Shown in pieces: positions 7,824 to 13,127 of a stretch of DNA of 13,127 bases; the first letter of the stretch is position 1; each line of letters starts with the position of its first letter. The position numbers were made by a program, and so were the translations under genes. Below the pieces are notes generated by a model. That model did no database searches, was not told the origin of the DNA, and saw only the letters and a list, made by a program, of their open reading frames with translations. Location: contig DFHL01000005.1 of NCBI GenBank assembly GCA_002371315.1, positions 11,580 through 24,706 on the forward strand. The letters are read 5' to 3'. The stretch is from Bacteroidales bacterium UBA3724 (GTDB lineage: Bacteria > Bacteroidota > Bacteroidia > Bacteroidales > P3).

Positions 7824-8528
7824 ATGAAATACAACAGAGTACTTCTCAAACTGAGTGGAGAATCGCTGATGGGTTCACAGAGCTATGGTATTGACCCGAC
7901 AATGTTGGAACAATACGCCAAAGACATCAAAGAGGCTGTCGAGAGCGGTGTCGAAGTGGCCATAGTTATCGGTGGCGGCAACATTTTCCGCGGCCTCAGT
8001 GGCGCAGCCCAAGGAATGGACCGCGTGCAGGGCGACTATATGGGTATGCTGGCCACGCTGATCAATAGTATGGCCCTGCAAGCTGAACTCGAGAAACAAG
8101 GTCTGAGCACCGAGCTGCTCAGCGGACTGGCCATCGAGCCCATCTGCAAGGAAATGAGCCGTCGTCGCGCCATCGAGGCGATGAAATCAGGTCGTGTGGT
8201 CATCATCGGAGGCGGCAGCGGCAACCCGTTTTTCACCACCGACACTGCCTCGGCACTGCGTGCTGTCGAAATCCAGGCCGATGCCATCCTGAAAGGCACA
8301 CGCGTCGACGGTGTATACACAGCCGACCCCGAGAAAGACCCCACTGCCACAAAATACACATCGCTGACATTCCAAGAGGCGCTGACAAAGAAACTGAAGA
8401 TTATGGACCTCACCGCTTTTGCACTTTGCGAGGAGAACCATCTGCCCATCTATGTCTTTGATATGAACAAGCCCGGCAATCTGCTGCGCGTCGTCAGCGG
8501 CGAAGCAATAGGCACTGAAGTAATGTAA
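7824..8528 (+). CDS. pyrH: UMP kinase
   Basis: PyrH phosphorylates UMP to UDP with ATP, the committed step toward UTP and CTP in bacteria, in the cytoplasm as a hexamer. The 234-residue length is typical. Visible family motifs are KLSGESL at 9-15, GGGNIFRG at 50-57 (phosphate binding), GDYMGMLAT from residue 70, and NPFFTTDTA with Asp140. The sequence ADAILKGTRVDGVYTADP is the classic amino-acid-kinase block near the C-terminal third. ATG 7824 follows a promoter-like A+T-rich gap. frr follows after 63 bases, an arrangement conserved across many bacteria, although rpsB and tsf, often upstream of pyrH elsewhere, are absent here. Confidence 0.96.
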   Translation: MKYNRVLLKLSGESLMGSQSYGIDPTMLEQYAKDIKEAVESGVEVAIVIGGGNIFRGLSGAAQGMDRVQGDYMGMLATLINSMALQAELEKQGLSTELLSGLAIEPICKEMSRRRAIEAMKSGRVVIIGGGSGNPFFTTDTASALRAVEIQADAILKGTRVDGVYTADPEKDPTATKYTSLTFQEALTKKLKIMDLTAFALCEENHLPIYVFDMNKPGNLLRVVSGEAIGTEVM

Positions 8529-8591
8529 AAATTGAGACATCAACGTATAATCCTTTAACCATCAATCCCTAAAACTTAAAACCCACAATAT

Positions 8592-9155
8592 ATGAACGAT
8601 TTATCGAAAGCTTGCATAGACGAAGCAAAACAAAGTATGCAAAGTGCCATCAACTTCCTTGAGAAGGAACTGGCCAAAATCCGCGCCGGCAAAGCCAACC
8701 CAGGAATGCTTGACGGAGTGAAAATCGACTACTACGGCACACCCACCGAACTGAGCCAGGCCGCCAACATCAGCACCCCCGACGCCCGCAGCATCATCAT
8801 CCAGCCGTGGGACAAAAGCATCATCGGAGCCATCAACAAGGCCATTCTCGATGCCAATCTGGGCTTCACCCCGCGCCACGAAGGCGATATACTGCGCATC
8901 GTTGTGCCGCCACTGACCGAAGAGCGCCGTAAAGAACTTGGCAAGAGCGCCAAAAGCGAGGTGGAAAACGGCAAAGTGAACATCCGCAACGCACGCCGCA
9001 ACGTGATGGACAAAGTGAAGAAACTCAAAGACAAGTCTGTACCCGAAGACGAGGTTAAGCAAGTCGAAAAAGAGATTCAGGACATCACTGACAAATACAT
9101 CGGCGAATGCGACAAGATTTATGCCGCCAAAGAAAAAGAAATAATGACTGTGTAA
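8592..9155 (+). CDS. frr: Ribosome recycling factor
   Basis: This 187-residue protein is ribosome recycling factor, which with EF-G splits the post-termination ribosome. The length is within the usual 185-187 range. Family blocks are ELAKIRAGKANPGMLDGVKIDYYG, STPDARSIIIQPWDKS, LTEERRKELGK and the charged long helix VRNARRNV-like segment (here VNIRNARRNVMDKVKK). The 63-base gap from pyrH is A+T-rich and holds no convincing hairpin, so cotranscription with pyrH is likely. The biotin ligase start codon lies only 11 bases after the stop. Confidence 0.96.
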   Translation: MNDLSKACIDEAKQSMQSAINFLEKELAKIRAGKANPGMLDGVKIDYYGTPTELSQAANISTPDARSIIIQPWDKSIIGAINKAILDANLGFTPRHEGDILRIVVPPLTEERRKELGKSAKSEVENGKVNIRNARRNVMDKVKKLKDKSVPEDEVKQVEKEIQDITDKYIGECDKIYAAKEKEIMTV

Positions 9156-9166
9156 AACGATAGAAA

Positions 9167-9994
9167 TTGAACATCGAAAACACAGAATTCGACATCCGTT
9201 GGTTCGATGTGCTTGAATCGACCAACAATTACTGTAAACTCCTCGAACCACACAGCGTCGAGGAGTTTACAGTTATCTGTGCCCACAGTCAAACGGCTGG
9301 CATCGGGCAGCAAGGCAACACGTGGGTCAGCGAGCCCGGAAAGAATCTAACCTTCAGTCTTATACTCAAGCCCACATTCCTTCCAGCCGCCGAACAATAT
9401 AACCTGACGATGGCCCTGGCCGTCGCAATCGCCGAATGCGTAGAGGCCATAATAGCAGACTTTGCTTCGCACAATGCCGATGACAGCGCGGATGCACAGC
9501 ATTCCGACATCCCGCCTGTTAACGTCAAGTGGCCCAACGACATCTATATCGGCGACCGCAAAGTGTGCGGAATATTGGTCACCAACCAACTGGGCAATGG
9601 CCACATTGAGCAGTCCATCTGCGGTGTCGGACTCAACGTCAACCAGACACAATTCCCCGATTGGGTACCAAATCCCACATCACTGTTGCTTCAACAGCGC
9701 GATTTAGAGCCGTCAGTTTTGCCCTGCGCACTTCCGCTCGACGGCATACTCAACTCTTTGCTACAAAGCATTCTGCATCGTTACCGCCAGCTACAGCAAC
9801 CCAAAGGAAGCGCCGCCATTAAGTCCGACTACCTACACCGCCTATACCGCATTGGCATCGAATCCAACTATATCGTTGGCGGCCATCCCATCCGCGCCAC
9901 CATCACTGGCGTTGAACGATTCGGCCATCTGCAGCTTGTCACTGACTCCGGCCAGAACATCACCTGCGCAATGAAGGAAATCCGCTTTGTGTAA
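9167..9994 (+). CDS. birA: Biotin--[acetyl-CoA-carboxylase] ligase, monofunctional
   Basis: This 275-residue protein makes biotinyl-AMP and transfers biotin to a carrier-protein lysine. It lacks the N-terminal winged helix of Escherichia coli BirA, so it is a ligase and not a biotin repressor. TTG 9167 is the probable start: an in-frame TAG lies at 9161-9163 and no in-frame ATG precedes the conserved FDVLESTNN block. The ligand loop reads GIGQQGNTW (45-53), with none of the arginines of the common GRGRRGR pattern. VKWPND and the catalytic-region Lys132 (DRKVCGIL) are intact, and a C-terminal SH3-like domain follows. A polar insert (about 98-117) sits before VKWPND. A perfect inverted repeat lies near the 5' end. 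It is probably cotranscribed with frr. Confidence 0.88.
   Translation: MNIENTEFDIRWFDVLESTNNYCKLLEPHSVEEFTVICAHSQTAGIGQQGNTWVSEPGKNLTFSLILKPTFLPAAEQYNLTMALAVAIAECVEAIIADFASHNADDSADAQHSDIPPVNVKWPNDIYIGDRKVCGILVTNQLGNGHIEQSICGVGLNVNQTQFPDWVPNPTSLLLQQRDLEPSVLPCALPLDGILNSLLQSILHRYRQLQQPKGSAAIKSDYLHRLYRIGIESNYIVGGHPIRATITGVERFGHLQLVTDSGQNITCAMKEIRFV
9231..9273. repeat. Perfect 16-bp inverted repeat inside birA
   Basis: Arms 9231-9246 (ACTGTAAACTCCTCGA) and 9258-9273 (TCGAGGAGTTTACAGT) are exact reverse complements separated by 11 bases. The structure starts 64 bases after the birA TTG and covers codons 22-36. No T-run follows on either strand, so it is not an ordinary terminator. In mRNA it would form a very stable stem within the translated region. 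Confidence 0.9.
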
Positions 9995-10027
9995 CGCGGA
10001 AAAAAGGGAAAAGAACACAACAAAAAC

Positions 10028-10060
10028 AATCGGGCGAACTCTTTATGAGCTCGCCCGATT
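10028..10060. terminator. Bidirectional terminator between birA and the permease
   Basis: AATCGGGCGA (10028-10037) pairs perfectly with TCGCCCGATT (10051-10060). Inside, after an A/C mismatch, CTC and GAG extend the stem around a TTTAT loop. On the - strand the stem is followed by ATTG and a TTTTTG run, a good terminator for the permease transcript. On the + strand only a short T-tract follows. It lies 33 bases past the birA stop. Confidence 0.75.
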
Positions 10061-10071
10061 TGCATATAATT

Positions 10072-10107
10072 GCGGAAGCGACGCTGCTTGCTGGCAGCGT
10101 CCTTCGC
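10072..10107. terminator. Second hairpin downstream of the permease gene
   Basis: GACGCTGC (10080-10087) pairs exactly with GCAGCGTC (10094-10101) around a 6-base loop. The outer arms GCGGAAG and CTTCGC extend the stem with a bulge. It starts 8 bases after the - strand permease stop but has no T-run of its own. It may protect the transcript 3' end or act with the adjacent terminator at 10028-10060. Confidence 0.55.
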
Positions 10108-10115
10108 ATTGGCTA

Positions 10116-11501
10116 TCATATAAAAATGTAGCGCAAGATAAACAGTATTGCCAGCACCCACATTGTCGGTGTGATTTTGCTGAATCGGCCGCAGCAAGCA
10201 TTGAGAACAACGTAACTGATCATACCGATCAGGATGCCGTCGCTGATGCTGTAGGCGAAGGGCATAACGACAAGGGTAATGAATGCCGGGATGCTATCGC
10301 GATAGTCGAGCCAGTTGATTTTGACCACAGGCTGCATCATCATCATACCCACGATGACGAGTGCCGGGGCTGTGGCTGCCGGCGGAATGGCCAGGAAGAG
10401 AGGTGCAAAAAGCAGCGCCAGAGCAAAGCATACAGCTGCCGAAAAAGCAGTGAGACCAGTGCGTCCACCGGCACCGACGCCAGCTGCGCTTTCCACATAG
10501 GTAGTGGTCGTGCTGGTGCCCAGAGCGGCGCCGCAGATGGTACCGATACTGTCGGCCATAAAGCACTGGTTGATGCCGTCGACGTTGCCTTCTTCGTCCA
10601 CATAGCCAGCCTTCTCGCTGACGCCGATGAGGGTTCCCATTGTGTCGAACATATCGATGAAGAGGAAGGTGAAGACCACGACAATCATATCGAGGATGCC
10701 CTTGCTTGTGGCCATTTCGCTCCAGGTGAACTGGAAGGCTATGCCGCTGATGCTGGGCGGTGTCGAGACGATGCCACTGAACGAGGTGAGGGCAGCGCGG
10801 ACAACCTCGCCGTCGGCACCCATAACGTTATAGATAGGCAGCAATCCGAGGAAGGTGGTGGCCAGGATGCCCCACAGGATGCCTCCGCGCACGTGCAGCA
10901 TCACCAAGGTGCAGCTCACCACAAGACCGATGATGCCCAGCAGGGCGGTGCCGTTGAAGAAGGCGGCTCCGCTGGCGTCGTGCAGCTTAAGGCCGAGGGT
11001 GACCAGCGTGGCATCGCTATTGACAACGATGCCGGCGTTCTGGAAGCCTATGAAGGCGATGAAGAGGCCTATGCCGGCGCCGATAGCATATTTCAGCGAG
11101 ATGGGTATGGCGTCGACAATCCATTTGCGCACATTGGTGAGTGTCAGAATGATGAAGATGACACCTTCGATGAAGACGGCCGTCAGTGCAAACTGCCACG
11201 AATGGCCCATCAGCAGACAGACCGTATAGACAAAGAAGGCGTTGAGGCCCATACCGGGAGCCAGCACGAAGGGCTTCTTGGCAATGAATGCCATCGCCAG
11301 CGTACCTATGACGGCAGCCAGCGCGGTAGCGGTGAAGACGGCACCGTTCGACTTCGACATCTCGCCGCCCAGGGCGTCGAAGATATTGGGATTGACGGCC
11401 AGGATGTAGGCCATCGTAAGGAATGTGGTCAGGCCGGCGATGATTTCGGTCCGCACATTATGCTTTTCGGGGTCGAACCCCAAGAATTTCAGGAATTTCA
11501 T
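10116..11501 (-). CDS. NCS2 family purine permease (AzgA/PbuG type)
   Basis: This 461-residue polytopic inner-membrane protein belongs to the adenine/guanine/hypoxanthine branch of the NCS2 (nucleobase:cation symporter-2) family, which imports purine bases with protons. Diagnostic blocks are IAGLTTFLTMAYILAVNP at 21-38, LAPGMGLNAFF at 80-90, FDTMGTLIG at 285-293 and GTSTTTTYVESAAG at 328-341. About a dozen hydrophobic segments are visible. The exact substrate (adenine, guanine or hypoxanthine/xanthine) cannot be read from the sequence. ATG 11501 gives the expected N-terminus MKFLKFLGFDPEKHNVRTE. It lies 90 bases downstream of the DUF5020 gene on the same strand. Two hairpins follow the stop. 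Cotranscription with DUF5020 is plausible. Confidence 0.92.
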   Translation of the reverse strand: MKFLKFLGFDPEKHNVRTEIIAGLTTFLTMAYILAVNPNIFDALGGEMSKSNGAVFTATALAAVIGTLAMAFIAKKPFVLAPGMGLNAFFVYTVCLLMGHSWQFALTAVFIEGVIFIILTLTNVRKWIVDAIPISLKYAIGAGIGLFIAFIGFQNAGIVVNSDATLVTLGLKLHDASGAAFFNGTALLGIIGLVVSCTLVMLHVRGGILWGILATTFLGLLPIYNVMGADGEVVRAALTSFSGIVSTPPSISGIAFQFTWSEMATSKGILDMIVVVFTFLFIDMFDTMGTLIGVSEKAGYVDEEGNVDGINQCFMADSIGTICGAALGTSTTTTYVESAAGVGAGGRTGLTAFSAAVCFALALLFAPLFLAIPPAATAPALVIVGMMMMQPVVKINWLDYRDSIPAFITLVVMPFAYSISDGILIGMISYVVLNACCGRFSKITPTMWVLAILFILRYIFI

Positions 11502-11555
11502 TGTTTGTCGTTTTTGGTTTATGAATTACATTTTGTTGGAATGAACTCGAAAATG

Positions 11556-11591
11556 ACTAACGCATTAGCAAATTAACGAATTAACGAATTC
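11556..11591. repeat. Period-8 degenerate tandem repeat before the permease gene
   Basis: The segment divides into units ACTAACGC, ATTAGCAA, ATTAACGA, ATTAACGA and a partial ATTC, so the period is exactly eight. It abuts the last base of the DUF5020 stop codon and lies 54 bases upstream of the permease start, within the 90-base gap 11502-11591. Nothing else recognisable was found in that gap. On the - strand it contains TTAATTTG, one mismatch from a -7 box. Confidence 0.75.
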
Positions 11592-12353
11592 TTAGAAGTT
11601 CCACTTGACACCAAGACAGGGGGCCACGGTGAGGCCCTTATTGACGTTGCCCAGAATGGGGTCGAACTCTTTCCAACCGCCGGCAAAGTTGTAGGCTATT
11701 TCCACCTCGCCGCCGATGTTCAGGTTGTCGCAGCCGAAATGCTGTCCGACGTTGTACCAGATCTGCGGCTCGGTCAGGATGACCCAGTCGGTCTCTTCGG
11801 TAGTGTAGCCAAGCAGGGCCGTATTGTCTTCGACCAGCCAGGTCTGTTTCTCGCCCCAGATATCGAGGAATCCGCTGAAGGTGAGCCCCTTCACGCCAAA
11901 CAGGTTCTGCATACCCCATACGAAGGTGAATTGGAGAGGTATGTAGTCTGTGCCGCTTTGTTTCTGGCTACGTATCTCTTTGTACATCAGCTCGAAGGTA
12001 AACGTGTTGGTGTAGTCGCTGTTGTGCAGGAAATATTCGGCACCGAGCAGCCAGGCGTTGCTGGCAAACTGGCCGCCGTTCCACTCGACGTGCAGGCTCA
12101 GGGCTCCAAGTTTGCTATCCTGCCAGAAGTTGAGGGCGCGTGCAATCTCGGTGTAGTAGCCAGTCGGCGTTGTCACGTTGGGATGGTAGATGTCGTTGAA
12201 GAAGAAGGTCGATCCCCACTTGTCGGCCTTGAACATTTCAAGGGTCGTGGTGAAATGACCGCGGTTGAAGTCGTACATCTCCTGGATGTTGGTCTGTGCT
12301 TTGAGGCCAAGGGTGGCCAAGAGCATTGCTGCAACTAATAATGTTTTTTTCAT
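11592..12353 (-). CDS. DUF5020 family outer-membrane protein, possibly Tsx-like
   Basis: This 253-residue protein has a clear signal peptide (MKKTLLVAAMLLATLGLKAQ, predicted cleavage after Ala19). The mature part is rich in aromatic residues and alternating patterns (STFFFNDIYHP, TFTFELMYKEI, PLQFTFVWGMQ) and ends in an aromatic residue (LGVKWNF), as outer-membrane beta-barrels do. I recognise it as DUF5020, seen mainly in Bacteroidales. From memory, this family is related to the Tsx nucleoside channel fold. That would suit the neighbouring purine permease, but no substrate residue can be named here. A -7 promoter box and a hairpin lie upstream. The family call is fairly confident; the channel function is inferred. 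Confidence 0.75.
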   Translation of the reverse strand: MKKTLLVAAMLLATLGLKAQTNIQEMYDFNRGHFTTTLEMFKADKWGSTFFFNDIYHPNVTTPTGYYTEIARALNFWQDSKLGALSLHVEWNGGQFASNAWLLGAEYFLHNSDYTNTFTFELMYKEIRSQKQSGTDYIPLQFTFVWGMQNLFGVKGLTFSGFLDIWGEKQTWLVEDNTALLGYTTEETDWVILTEPQIWYNVGQHFGCDNLNIGGEVEIAYNFAGGWKEFDPILGNVNKGLTVAPCLGVKWNF

Positions 12354-12393
12354 TGTGTTGGATTTTAATGGTTATTGAAATAAAAAATATGCA

Positions 12394-12411
12394 AAAACGG
12401 CAATCCGTTTT
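12394..12411. promoter_or_regulatory. Short perfect inverted repeat in the DUF5020 leader
   Basis: AAAACGG (12394-12400) and CCGTTTT (12405-12411) are exact complements around a CAAT loop. On the - strand this begins only 6 bases after the predicted -7 box and is followed by T-rich sequence, so it would lie at the very start of the transcript. It could be an operator, a 5' stabilising hairpin or an attenuator. Confidence 0.5.
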
Positions 12412-12417
12412 CAACTG

Positions 12418-12425
12418 CAAAGATA
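12418..12425 (-). promoter_or_regulatory. Putative -7 promoter box for DUF5020 and the permease
   Basis: On the - strand this reads TATCTTTG, an exact match to TAnnTTTG, followed by C. Upstream is A+T-rich, with TTTAC rather than a good TTTG at about the -33 distance. It lies 64 bases upstream of the DUF5020 start codon. Confidence 0.6.
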
Positions 12426-12512
12426 CGAATTAATCTTTAATATTTTGTAAATTTTAACACAAAATAGTTTCCTATTCCTCTCACGCGCGAGCGAAAACTG
12501 CATTTAACAAAC

Positions 12513-13127
12513 TTAAAACAAGCGACCTACACGAATTGCTATTTTGTAAGGTTTGATGTACAGGCTGTGTGTATCGGCATTGAGCAAATCGGTAATGCCC
12601 CATTTCAGGTCGAGGGCTGTAAGCCAATTTTTGCCCGTCGGCACGGCCAGCGTCAGTGCAGCTCCGGCACACAAGTCACCCAAGGCGAAAAGCACATTGT
12701 CAGTGCGCGGATTGTTGGCATTGGTGCGGCTGTAAGGGTTCGCGATTATGTGGTTGCTGCAGTGGCTCTGGGCAGTAAAATGGGTATACGGCCCTGCCAG
12801 CATTTGCAGACGTATGCCGCTAATGCTTATCTCATAGCCGGCCTGCAGCACCAGTTCCACACCGCCAGTAGCAAGCACCGCCGTCTGATCGTCATCGAAA
12901 AGGTGCGCCCGTTCAAGTGTCGCAAGTGCAGACAGTTGCAGTTGCCAATCGGGGGTGATGTGGTAGCTAATAGCCACTCCCGCGTCGGCTCCCAAGGCCG
13001 GAAGGATACGGGCGGGCGCCTTGTCGGCTGTCGTCAGGTTGTAGCGGTAACCCGAAAGGCTGGGACCTGCAGCAATGCTCCAGCTGGTATACTGGCGAAA
13101 CTGGCTGACGCTGTCGGCATCCTGAGC
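12513..13127 (-). CDS. Outer-membrane beta-barrel protein, N-terminus cut off
   Basis: The reading frame is open to the window edge, giving 204 residues with no start codon in reach. The first visible residues, AQDADSVSQF, look like the end of a signal peptide and the start of the mature protein, so only about 20 residues are probably missing. Alternating hydrophobic and polar strands (LQLSALATLERAHLF, GVELVLQAGYEISISGIRLQMLAGP, ALDLKWGI) and a terminal Phe (RVGRLF) point to an outer-membrane beta-barrel. A TTG at 12993-12995 is not a credible start because similar strand-like sequence continues upstream of it. I do not recognise a named family and assign no function. The transcript direction matches DUF5020, which has its own promoter. 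Confidence 0.7.
   Translation of the reverse strand, partial: AQDADSVSQFRQYTSWSIAAGPSLSGYRYNLTTADKAPARILPALGADAGVAISYHITPDWQLQLSALATLERAHLFDDDQTAVLATGGVELVLQAGYEISISGIRLQMLAGPYTHFTAQSHCSNHIIANPYSRTNANNPRTDNVLFALGDLCAGAALTLAVPTGKNWLTALDLKWGITDLLNADTHSLYIKPYKIAIRVGRLF

Larger units (their letters stand above)
12354..12512. other. Promoter region between two outer-membrane protein genes
   Basis: This A+T-rich gap of 159 bases lies between two genes that both read on the - strand. It carries the DUF5020 promoter box and hairpin described separately. Near 12477-12492 a short GC-rich stretch (CTCACGCGCGAG) could form a weak stem downstream of the partial beta-barrel gene, but no T-run follows on the - strand. 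No gene is visible here. Confidence 0.5.

Noticed and set aside
9987..11576. 529-codon + strand open frame opposite the NCS2 permease
   Set aside because: The translation is low-complexity Asp/His/Gly/Ala-rich, and the opposite strand carries an unmistakable NCS2 permease.
11502..11591. Purine riboswitch before the permease
   Set aside because: The gap is filled by an octamer repeat and A+T-rich sequence. I see no three-way junction arms or conserved purine-aptamer core.
12993..12995. TTG as the start of the last - strand gene
   Set aside because: Strand-like protein sequence continues upstream to the window edge, including what looks like a signal peptide cleavage site, so the gene is simply truncated by the window.

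Overview
The window looks like chromosomal DNA from a member of the Bacteroidota, probably a Bacteroidales with fairly GC-rich codons. The support is protein families typical of that phylum (an AddB-like nuclease without a P-loop, an OmpA/TPR lipoprotein, DUF5020), A+T-rich intergenic DNA, no obvious Shine-Dalgarno sites, and several matches to the Bacteroidota -7 promoter box TAnnTTTG. I see no tRNA, rRNA, CRISPR array, insertion sequence or phage gene. Most of it is housekeeping DNA.

Layout. Positions 1-226 hold an intrinsic terminator for an off-window gene and an otherwise featureless leader. On the + strand follow an AddB-type PD-(D/E)XK nuclease (227-3043), an OmpA-like/TPR lipoprotein (3256-5076), pssA (5089-5817), queA (5807-7021, overlapping pssA) and comF (7031-7723). 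After a probable terminator and promoter come pyrH (7824-8528), frr (8592-9155) and a birA-type biotin ligase with a TTG start (9167-9994). On the - strand, convergent with these, are an outer-membrane beta-barrel protein cut by the window end (12513-13127), a DUF5020 protein (11592-12353) and an NCS2 purine permease (10116-11501). The two convergent blocks meet in a pair of hairpins at 10028-10107.

How the genes fit together. pssA-queA-comF is tightly packed and probably cotranscribed. pyrH-frr is the widely conserved UMP kinase / ribosome recycling pair, here followed by birA. DUF5020 with the NCS2 permease suggests an outer- plus inner-membrane route for purine or nucleoside uptake; this is inference.

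The most unusual signals are in the DNA rather than in new protein families: a perfect 16-bp inverted repeat inside the start of birA, a terminator-like 12-bp hairpin inside the start of pssA, an A+T-rich interspersed-repeat-like segment read in frame within queA, a period-8 repeat abutting the DUF5020 stop codon, and a hairpin at the predicted transcript start of DUF5020.
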